Positions 57,924 through 64,000 of a stretch of 64,000 bases of DNA are shown piece by piece. Under the pieces are notes generated by a model. That model was not told the origin of the DNA and ran no database searches. It saw only the letters and a list, made by a program, of their open reading frames with translations. The translations under genes were made by a program, and so were the position numbers. Location of the stretch: positions 32,661-96,660 of the forward strand of contig NZ_QXGR01000011.1 of NCBI RefSeq assembly GCF_003604195.1, in the 5' to 3' direction. The DNA is from Simplicispira lacusdiani (lineage in GTDB: Bacteria; Pseudomonadota; Gammaproteobacteria; Burkholderiales; Burkholderiaceae_C). Positions within the stretch are counted from its first letter, which is position 1, and every line of letters begins with the position of its first letter.

Positions 57924-59498
57924 TTATTCGGACGCCGCCGGGCTGCCGGCCCCGCCACCAGGCTTGCGGCGGCGACGGCGGCGCTTCTTGGGCGCGCCGC
58001 CTTCGGAGAATTCCTCGCCAGCGGGCGCTGCCGCCTCGTCGGCTTCCGGCGCGAGGCCGCGCGGATCGGCCGGTGCGGCGCGCGGCACGCGGCGCACCAC
58101 GGGCTGAGCCGCGCGCGTGCGCGCCTTCTGCTCTTCGCGCGCCTGCTCCATGAGGTCGTAGCGCTCGGCCTCGTCGGCCGTGCTGAACTGCTGCCACCAG
58201 TCGGCCAGGGATTCCTCGACCTCTCCCACGTCGGCGCGCAGGCGCATGAAGTCGAAGCCGGCACGGAAGCGCAGCTGCGCCACCATGCTCTCGGGCACGC
58301 GGCCGGCGCGTTTCTCGAAGCGCGGCTGCATGACCCAGATCTCGCGCATGTCGGCGGCCAACTTGCCCCGGCCCGACACATCGCCGATGCGCTGGTTGAA
58401 CACGTCGTCGATGGCGTCCTGCAGCGCGGGAAAGGGGTGCTCGCGGCGCTCCAGGCGCTCGTTCCAGCCCTTGCGCACGTCCTCCCAGAGCACGCAAGCG
58501 AGCAGGAAGCTCGGCGCCACGGGCTTGCCCTCGCCCACGCGGCGGTCGGTGTCGGTCAGGGCGGCGCGCACGAAGGCCGTGTCGGCGCGCTCGACCACCA
58601 CGTCCAGCAGCGGGTAGATGCCGCTGGCCATGCCCAGCTTCTTGAGCTGCTCGATGGTGGCGATGGCGTGGCCGGTCTGCAAGAGCTTGAGCATCTCGTC
58701 GAACATGCGGCTCTGCGGCACGTCCGCCAAGAGCTGCTGCGACTGCACCAGCGGCGCGGCGGTCTTGGGTTCGAGCGTGAAGCCGAGCTGGCTGAGCTTG
58801 GCGGCAAAGCGCACGGCGCGGATGATGCGCACCGGGTCTTCGCGGTAGCGCGTGGCCGGGTCGCCGATCATGCGCAGCAGCTTCTTTTTCGCGTCCTGGA
58901 TGCCCTTGTGGTAGTCCACCACGACCTGCGTCTCGGGGTCGTAGTACATGGCGTTGACGGTGAAGTCGCGCCGCGTGGCGTCCTCGTCCTGCGGGCCCCA
59001 GACGTTGTCGCGCAGCACCCGGCCGCTGGCATCCACGGCGTGCTGCATGCCGGCGAGCTGCTGCTTGCTGGTTTTCTCGTTGCCGCTGACCTGGCCGGCG
59101 GCGGCGTTGTCCATGTAGGCGCGGAAGGTGGAGACCTCGATCACCTCGTGCTCGCGGCCGCGCCCATGCACCACGTGCACGATGCGAAAGCGCTTGCCGA
59201 TGATGAAGGCCCGGCGGAACAGGCCCTTGACCTGCTCGGGCGTGGCGTTGGTGGCCACGTCGAAATCCTTGGGGCGCAGGCCCAGCAGCAGGTCGCGCAC
59301 GGCGCCGCCGACGATGTAGGCCTCGAAGCCGGCCTGCTTGAGCGTGTGCACCACGTCCACCGCACGGCGGTCCACCAGCTCGGGGTTGATGCCGTGCACC
59401 GAGGCGGGCACCTCCTCGCGCTTGCCGAAATGCGGCTTGCCGCGCGCGGTGCCGGGGGTGGACTTGCCGAGCAGTTTGTTGATGAACTTCTTGATCAT
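57924..59498 (-). CDS. pcnB: Poly(A) polymerase I
   Basis: 524 residues from ATG 59496-59498. Nucleotidyltransferase core: 'AYIVGGAVRDLLLGLRPKDF' (GG...DxD region, ~residues 60-82), 'ATRRDFTVNAMYYDPETQVV', 'RYREDPVRIIRAVRFAAKLS' and the RNA-binding C-terminus, ending in a basic stretch (PKKRRRRRRKPGG). It adds poly(A) tails that start RNA decay. It overlaps the upstream HAD gene by 4 bases and precedes folK. Confidence 0.95.
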   Translation of the reverse strand: MIKKFINKLLGKSTPGTARGKPHFGKREEVPASVHGINPELVDRRAVDVVHTLKQAGFEAYIVGGAVRDLLLGLRPKDFDVATNATPEQVKGLFRRAFIIGKRFRIVHVVHGRGREHEVIEVSTFRAYMDNAAAGQVSGNEKTSKQQLAGMQHAVDASGRVLRDNVWGPQDEDATRRDFTVNAMYYDPETQVVVDYHKGIQDAKKKLLRMIGDPATRYREDPVRIIRAVRFAAKLSQLGFTLEPKTAAPLVQSQQLLADVPQSRMFDEMLKLLQTGHAIATIEQLKKLGMASGIYPLLDVVVERADTAFVRAALTDTDRRVGEGKPVAPSFLLACVLWEDVRKGWNERLERREHPFPALQDAIDDVFNQRIGDVSGRGKLAADMREIWVMQPRFEKRAGRVPESMVAQLRFRAGFDFMRLRADVGEVEESLADWWQQFSTADEAERYDLMEQAREEQKARTRAAQPVVRRVPRAAPADPRGLAPEADEAAAPAGEEFSEGGAPKKRRRRRRKPGGGAGSPAASE

Positions 59499-60193
59499 GG
59501 GTGTGGGGTGAACAGGTCGAGGATGCGCCAGCCGCGTTCTTGCGCCAGGGCGCGCAGGCGGGCATCGGGATTGGTGGCGACGGGGTGGTCCACTTTTTCG
59601 AGCAGCGGCACGTCGTTCATGGAGTCGCTGTAGAAGGTGCTCTCCACATCCTGCCAGGAGAGCCGCCGCGCGGCCAGCCATTGTTCCATGCGTTGCACCT
59701 TGCCCTCGCGCATGGTGGGTGTGCCGTCGATCTCGCCGGTGTACCAGCCGTTGGCGTCGCGCGCCAGCTGCATGGCCAGGAGTTCCTGCACGCCCAGCGC
59801 CTGGGCAATGGGGCGGGTGACGAATTCGTTGGTGGCCGTGACGATGAGCACGGTGTCCCCGGCACCCTGGTGCGCCTGCACGAGTTGCAGCGCCTCGGGG
59901 CGAATGGCCGGGCGGATCACCTCGCGCATGAACTGGTCGTGGGCCTGCGCCGCCGCCTCGGGCCCGCGCTGGCGCACCGCGTCGATGGCGAAGCGCACGT
60001 AGTCGTGCACGTCGAGCGTGCCGGCCTGGTAATGGGCATAGAACTCGTCGTTGCGACGCGCGAACTCGACCGGATCGTTCCAGCCGATGCGGATGGTGAA
60101 CTCGCCCCACTCGTAGTCGGAGTCGAGCGGCAGCAGCGTGTGGTCCAGGTCGAACAGGGTCAGCCTCGGACGATTTACCAGTATGTCAGTCAT
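59495..60193 (-). CDS. HAD-family phosphatase (SerB/CicA-like, IB subfamily)
   Basis: 232 residues from ATG 60191-60193. HAD motifs: I 'LFDLDHTLLPLDSDYEWG' (nucleophile Asp ~15), II 'VLIVTATNEFVTRP' (Thr), III 'EGKVQRMEQWL' (Lys) and IV 'FYSDSMNDVPLLEKVDHPVA'. The helical cap after motif I is of the phosphoserine-phosphatase type. Substrate not known; the gene is regularly placed between hda and pcnB in Burkholderiales. Overlaps pcnB by ATGA. Confidence 0.9.
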   Translation of the reverse strand: MTDILVNRPRLTLFDLDHTLLPLDSDYEWGEFTIRIGWNDPVEFARRNDEFYAHYQAGTLDVHDYVRFAIDAVRQRGPEAAAQAHDQFMREVIRPAIRPEALQLVQAHQGAGDTVLIVTATNEFVTRPIAQALGVQELLAMQLARDANGWYTGEIDGTPTMREGKVQRMEQWLAARRLSWQDVESTFYSDSMNDVPLLEKVDHPVATNPDARLRALAQERGWRILDLFTPHP

Positions 60194-60238
60194 TCATTGA
60201 TTGCATGGTGCGTTGCAACGGGCCGATGCAACTGGCGC

Positions 60239-60350
60239 GGCCCAGGCCAGGGCCGCCGCGCAAGGGCCGCCCCGCCGCGCTGGCGGCGTCCCCCTTCCCG
60301 CGCGCAGCGCGAGAGAAGGGGGAAGCGGCGCAGCCGCTCAGGGGGGTGTT
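60239..60350 (-). repeat. Family B repeat
   Basis: On the minus strand ACACCCCCCTGAGCGGCTGC, GCCGCTTCCCCCTTCTC-, TCGCGCTGCGCGCGGGAAGG, GGGACGCCGCC... The longest copy in the window, filling the gap between the HAD gene and hda (60194-60352). Confidence 0.65.
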
Positions 60351-60352
60351 CA

Positions 60353-61051
60353 TTATTCTGATTCGAGCATGGCCTTGAGCAGCGGAATCGTGATGGCGCG
60401 CTGGGTGCGCAGGGCGTAAGCATCAAGCTGCCCCAGCAATTGCATGAGGCTGCCCAGGTCGCGCGAGAAGCGGCTGAGCATGTAGTCCATCACCTCGTCG
60501 CCGAGGAAGATGCCGCGTGCATCGGCCTCCTGGCGCAGCACGGCGCGGCGCGAGGTTTCGTCCAGCGGCTGGAGCTGGAACACATGGCCCCAGCCCAATC
60601 GGCTGCGCAGGTCGTCGCGCAGCGGCAGGTCGGCTGGAGGCAGGCTGCCCGCAGCCAGCACCCAGCGCTGGGCGCCGCTGCCCGGGCTGATGGCATTGAC
60701 AAACCAGTTGAAGGCCAGGGCCTGCTGGGCGGTGGAGTAGAGGTGCACGTCGTCAAGCAGCACGGCCGACCAGCCCTCGTCGAACTCGGGGCGGCCATGC
60801 ACGCCGGGATCGAACCAGCCCACGCTCGCCCCCTGCGCACGCAGCGCGGCGCCCACCGCCTTGAGCAGGTGCGACTTGCCGCTGCCCGCGGCGCCCCACA
60901 GGTAGGTGGGCACGGGCGAGCGCGTGGCCTGGCTGCTGCCCTCGCCGGCCCACAGGCGCAGGTGCTGCAGCGCGGCCTCGTTGGGGCCGGCGAAGAAGTT
61001 GGCCAGCGTGGGCCCCGTGGCCAGGCCGATGTCCAGGGCCAGTTGCTTCAT
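60353..61051 (-). CDS. hda: DnaA regulatory inactivator Hda
   Basis: 232 residues from ATG 61049-61051. The N-terminus 'MKQLALDIGLATGPTLANFF' carries the beta-clamp-binding QLAL motif expected in Hda. A DnaA-like AAA+ core follows with Walker A 'LWGAAGSGKSHLLKAVGAAL', Walker B 'AVLLDDVHLYS' and 'DDLRSRLGWGHVFQLQPLDE', without a DNA-binding domain. With the clamp it promotes hydrolysis of DnaA-ATP and so prevents over-initiation. Upstream region 61052-61248, shared with the MFS gene, contains a CCGCCGTC/GACGGCGG hairpin (61141-61159). Confidence 0.93.
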   Translation of the reverse strand: MKQLALDIGLATGPTLANFFAGPNEAALQHLRLWAGEGSSQATRSPVPTYLWGAAGSGKSHLLKAVGAALRAQGASVGWFDPGVHGRPEFDEGWSAVLLDDVHLYSTAQQALAFNWFVNAISPGSGAQRWVLAAGSLPPADLPLRDDLRSRLGWGHVFQLQPLDETSRRAVLRQEADARGIFLGDEVMDYMLSRFSRDLGSLMQLLGQLDAYALRTQRAITIPLLKAMLESE

Positions 61052-61248
61052 GCGCGGCACCCTGGCAACAGGGCCGTGGCGATCGGAACAGCGGCAGGCA
61101 GGCGGTAGAGCGGCGGCATCACAGGTCAATCGGAGGAACCCCGCCGTCGGCGACGGCGGCGAGGGCCCATGGCGGGCGGCGCGCCGGCGGGGCCGGCACC
61201 CGTGCATGGGCGACAATGGCCGCGATTTTAGTCTGCCCCGCACGTTCC

Positions 61249-62484
61249 ATGCCGCCTTCGTCCCCCGCCACGCGCCAGCGGCTCCCGGCCAGCATCTGGG
61301 CTCTGGGCCTGGTGAGCCTGCTGATGGACGTCTCCTCCGAACTGATCCACAGCCTGCTGCCAGTGTTCATGGTCAGCGCGCTCGGCGCCAGCATGCTCGT
61401 CGTCGGACTGATCGAGGGCGCCGCCGAGGCCACGGCGCTGATCGTCAAGGTGTTCGCGGGCACGCTGAGCGACTGGTTGGGGCGGCGCAAGCCGCTGGCC
61501 GTGATGGGCTACGGCCTGGGCGCGCTCTCCAAGCCGCTGTTCGCGCTGGCGGCCACCCTGGACATGGTGGTCACGGCGCGCCTGCTGGACCGCGTGGGCA
61601 AGGGCATCCGTGGAGCACCGCGCGACGCCCTGGTGGCCGACATCGCCCCCCCGGACATGCGCGGCGCCGCCTTCGGGCTGCGCCAGTCGCTCGACACCGT
61701 GGGTGCCTTCCTCGGGCCGCTGCTGGCCATGGGGCTGATGCTGGCGTGGGCCAACGACTTCCGCGCCGTGTTCTGGGTGGCCGCGATCCCCGCCGTGCTG
61801 TGCGTGCTGCTGCTCGTGTTCGGGGTGCGCGAGCCCGCGCGCCCGGCCGGCGCGCCGCGCACCAACCCGATCCGCCGCGAGAACCTGCGGCGCCTGGCGC
61901 CGGCCTACTGGGCCGTGGTGGCGCTGGGCGCGGTGTTTACGCTGGCGCGCTTCAGCGAGGCCTTCCTGGTGCTGCGCCTGCAGCAAGGCGGGCTGCCCCT
62001 GGCGCTGGCGCCGCTGGTGCTGATCGTGATGAACGCTGTCTTCGCGCTCGGCGCCTACCCCCTGGGCAAGCTCTCGGACCGCATGCGCCATGGCACCCTG
62101 CTGGCCTGGGGGCTGCTGGCGCTGCTGGCGGCCGACGCCCTGCTGGCCTGGACCGGCCACGGCGCCCTGGCCTGGCTGGGGGTGGCGCTGTGGGGCCTGC
62201 ACATGGCGCTGACGCAGGGCCTGCTGGCCACGATGGTGGCCGACACCGCGCCCGCCGACCTGCGCGGCACGGCCTATGGCATGTTCAACCTGGTCTGCGG
62301 CGTCGCCATGCTGCTGGCCAGCGCCCTCGCCGGGCTGCTCTGGGACAGCCTGGGCGCGCGCGCCACCTTCGCCGCGGGCATGGTGCTGGCCGTGCTGGCG
62401 CTGGGGGGCGTGCTGGTGCTGTCGGCGTGCGGCATCCTGACCCCGGCGCGGCCGCAATCCCCACCCGAAGCACCCGGGGCGTGA
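61249..62484 (+). CDS. Major facilitator superfamily transporter
   Basis: 411 residues from ATG 61249 ([20 protein letters not shown]). Twelve membrane helices are visible. The MFS motif in the first loop reads '[13 protein letters not shown]' (~residue 75) and its echo in the second half '[13 protein letters not shown]'. '[20 protein letters not shown]' is typical of a group of exporters of unknown substrate close to the fosmidomycin-resistance/YfcJ region of the family. Inserted between hda and purM; single gene. Confidence 0.88.
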   Translation: MPPSSPATRQRLPASIWALGLVSLLMDVSSELIHSLLPVFMVSALGASMLVVGLIEGAAEATALIVKVFAGTLSDWLGRRKPLAVMGYGLGALSKPLFALAATLDMVVTARLLDRVGKGIRGAPRDALVADIAPPDMRGAAFGLRQSLDTVGAFLGPLLAMGLMLAWANDFRAVFWVAAIPAVLCVLLLVFGVREPARPAGAPRTNPIRRENLRRLAPAYWAVVALGAVFTLARFSEAFLVLRLQQGGLPLALAPLVLIVMNAVFALGAYPLGKLSDRMRHGTLLAWGLLALLAADALLAWTGHGALAWLGVALWGLHMALTQGLLATMVADTAPADLRGTAYGMFNLVCGVAMLLASALAGLLWDSLGARATFAAGMVLAVLALGGVLVLSACGILTPARPQSPPEAPGA

Positions 62485-62545
62485 GCGCCCCTTAAAATCC
62501 CGGGATTCCGGTCCGAGCACGGGCCTTCCCGCACCACGAGCACCC

Positions 62546-63589
62546 ATGAGCACCTCTGCCACCCCCACCCCCCTGTCCTACAAAGACGCCGGCGTTGACA
62601 TCGACGCGGGCGACGCCCTGGTCGAGCGCATCAAGCCACTGGCCAAGAAGACAATGCGCGAAGGGGTGCTGGCCGGCATCGGCGGCTTCGGCGCGCTGTT
62701 CGAGGTGCCCAAGCGCTACAAGGAGCCGGTGCTCGTCTCGGGCACCGACGGCGTGGGCACCAAGCTCAAGCTGGCCTTCGAGTGGAACATGCACGACACC
62801 GTGGGCATCGACCTGGTGGCCATGAGCGTGAACGACGTGCTGGTGCAGGGCGCCGAGCCGCTGTTCTTCCTCGACTACTTCGCCTGCGGCAAGCTCGACG
62901 TCGACACCGCCGCCGCCGTGGTGGGCGGCATCGCCAAGGGCTGCGAGCTGAGCGGCTGCGCGCTGATCGGCGGCGAAACCGCCGAGATGCCCGGCATGTA
63001 CCCCGCCGGTGAATACGACCTGGCGGGCTTTTGCGTCGGCGCGGTCGAGAAGTCGAAGATTCTCACCGGCAAGGATGTGAAGCCCGGCGACGTGGTGCTG
63101 GGCCTGGCTTCGCACGGCGTGCACTCCAACGGCTTCTCGCTGGTGCGCAAGTGCATCGAGCGCGCGGGCACCCACCTGCCCGCCACGCTGGACGGCAAGC
63201 CCTTCCGTGAAGCCATCATGGCGCCCACGCGCCTGTACGTGAAGAACGTGCTGGCCGCGCTGGCCGCGCACCCCATCAAGGCGCTGGCCCACATCACCGG
63301 CGGCGGCCTGCTGGAAAACATCCCGCGCGTGCTGCCCGAGGGCACGGCCGCCCACCTGAAGAAGGGCAGCTGGCCCCAGACCGAGCTGTTCGCCTGGCTG
63401 CAGCAGACCGCCGGCATCGATGACATCGAGATGAACCGCACCTTCAACAACGGCATCGGCATGGTGGTGGTGGTGGAAGCCGCCCAGGCCGAGGCCACGG
63501 CCGCCACGCTGCGCGCCGCTGGCGAGCAGGTCCACGCCATCGGCACGATCGCGCCGCGCGGCGAAGGCGCCGCCGTGGTGGTGGCCTGA
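62546..63589 (+). CDS. purM: Phosphoribosylformylglycinamidine cyclo-ligase (AIR synthetase)
   Basis: 347 residues from ATG 62546. Family motifs: '[20 protein letters not shown]', '[20 protein letters not shown]', '[20 protein letters not shown]', '[20 protein letters not shown]', '[20 protein letters not shown]' and '[18 protein letters not shown]'. It closes the imidazole ring of FGAM to AIR in purine synthesis. TAAAAT (62491-62496) may be the -10 of its promoter. Followed by a family B repeat and the AI-2E permease gene. Confidence 0.97.
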   Translation: MSTSATPTPLSYKDAGVDIDAGDALVERIKPLAKKTMREGVLAGIGGFGALFEVPKRYKEPVLVSGTDGVGTKLKLAFEWNMHDTVGIDLVAMSVNDVLVQGAEPLFFLDYFACGKLDVDTAAAVVGGIAKGCELSGCALIGGETAEMPGMYPAGEYDLAGFCVGAVEKSKILTGKDVKPGDVVLGLASHGVHSNGFSLVRKCIERAGTHLPATLDGKPFREAIMAPTRLYVKNVLAALAAHPIKALAHITGGGLLENIPRVLPEGTAAHLKKGSWPQTELFAWLQQTAGIDDIEMNRTFNNGIGMVVVVEAAQAEATAATLRAAGEQVHAIGTIAPRGEGAAVVVA

Positions 63590-63598
63590 GGTGAAGGA

Positions 63599-63645
63599 AC
63601 ACCCCCTGAGCCGCTTCGCGGCGTCCGCTGGCCTGGGCCGCGCTA
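63599..63645 (+). repeat. Family B repeat (short copy)
   Basis: ACACCCCCTGAGCCGCTTCG, CGGCGTCCGCTGGCCTGGGC. It lacks the second hairpin found in the other two copies. Confidence 0.55.
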
Positions 63646-63673
63646 GTTTCAGGCGCGGGTGACACGCAGCACC

Positions 63674-64000
63674 GTGGCTGACCGTCCCCCAACCATGTTG
63701 CACGCGCCTGCCACACGCGGCGTGCTCGTGGCCAGCTACCTGCTGATGGCCGGTGCGCTGCTGCTGGTGATGTGGCGCGACCTGCTGCCCGGCCTGTTGT
63801 GCGTGTGCCTGGGCTTCCTGCTCACGCGCGCGCTCACGCAGTGGTTCGCCCGGCTGCCGCGACGGCCCTCCGCCACGCCGCCGCGCGCCGCCCAGGTGGC
63901 CGCGGCCGCGCTGGTCATGCTGCTGCCGCTGGGGCTGCTGGCCCTGGGACTGACGCACTCGCGCGGCTACATCGTCGAGGCCCCGCTGCAGTACCGCGAG
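63674..64000 (+). CDS. AI-2E family transporter (partial, N-terminal part)
   Basis: Begins with GTG 63674 or ATG 63695 and runs off the right edge; about 102-109 residues are visible. Two pairs of hydrophobic helices ('RGVLVASYLLMAGALLLVMW', 'LLPGLLCVCLGFLLTRALTQ', 'VAAAALVMLLPLGLLALGLT') fit the N-terminus of PerM/AI-2E-type permeases, as does its place after purM. Members export small solutes or act as Na+/H+ antiporters; the substrate is not known. Confidence 0.75.
   Translation, partial: MADRPPTMLHAPATRGVLVASYLLMAGALLLVMWRDLLPGLLCVCLGFLLTRALTQWFARLPRRPSATPPRAAQVAAAALVMLLPLGLLALGLTHSRGYIVEAPLQYRE

Noticed and set aside
61052..61248. Possible small gene or riboswitch between hda and the MFS gene
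   Set aside because: Only a GC hairpin at 61141-61159 is visible; no reading frame or known RNA motif can be supported.

Overview
The window is a high-GC chromosomal segment from a betaproteobacterium of the family Comamonadaceae, most like Acidovorax and its relatives. I judge this from recognisable proteins and gene order (cysS, 3-methyladenine glycosylase, accA, tilS, lysC, tRNA-Ser; hda, HAD phosphatase, pcnB, folK), from Bug-type solute receptors, and from a short palindromic intergenic repeat that recurs about every 5 kb. No species can be fixed from sequence alone. It holds no rRNA, phage genes, transposase or CRISPR array.

Layout. 1-4.4 kb: start of an amino-acid-type ABC substrate-binding gene with a clear sigma-54 promoter, the adjacent sigma-54 activator, an Hsp15-like protein, a divergent Tgl-type transglutaminase and an enoyl-CoA hydratase. 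4.5-10.3 kb: housekeeping run on the minus strand (tRNA-Ser(GCU), lysC, tilS, accA, DNA glycosylase, cysS), with a 138-bp inverted-repeat element between tilS and accA. 10.5-15.7 kb: plus-strand envelope operon (TPR protein, L,D-transpeptidase, two cyclophilins, lpxH, mtfA). 15.7-23.0 kb: three tandem NHL-repeat lipoproteins, followed by a near-identical copy of the 3' end of mtfA; the block looks inserted into, or duplicated at, the mtfA terminus.

23.2-28.6 kb: a methionine-degradation locus (methionine gamma-lyase, a 2-oxo acid dehydrogenase E1 of mdeB type, two Lrp-type regulators). 28.7-33.7 kb: esterase, ring-opening dioxygenase family protein, arfB, aroQ, a His-rich secreted protein and glnS. 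33.7-37.5 kb: a small accessory region rich in nuclease and nucleotidyltransferase genes (NYN protein, MntA antitoxin with a frameshifted HEPN toxin, XRE/AbiEii pair, GIY-YIG protein). The MNT/HEPN pair is again flanked by a duplicated copy of the preceding gene's 3' end. 37.6-48.8 kb: mostly small poorly characterised genes, among them a MerR regulator facing a DUF2938/DUF2798 membrane operon through a 19-bp-spacer promoter, a serine protease-FHA membrane pair, a GIY-YIG/MarR-like/unknown operon, and a SRAP-family protein lacking its catalytic Cys2. 48.9-57.4 kb: acyl-CoA ligase, two small envelope proteins, an epimerase, a ferredoxin-reductase, a Bug receptor, and an HCCA-isomerase/SDR pair divergent from a TetR repressor with two tandem operators. 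57.4-64 kb: folK, pcnB, HAD phosphatase, hda, an MFS transporter, purM and a truncated AI-2E family permease.

The strongest unusual signals are the NHL lipoprotein island bounded by the duplicated mtfA 3' end, the similar architecture around the MNT/HEPN module, and the palindromic repeat that is not only intergenic but lies in frame inside tilS and the mdeB-like gene and supplies the N-terminus of the DNA glycosylase. Identity and length figures below were counted by eye.
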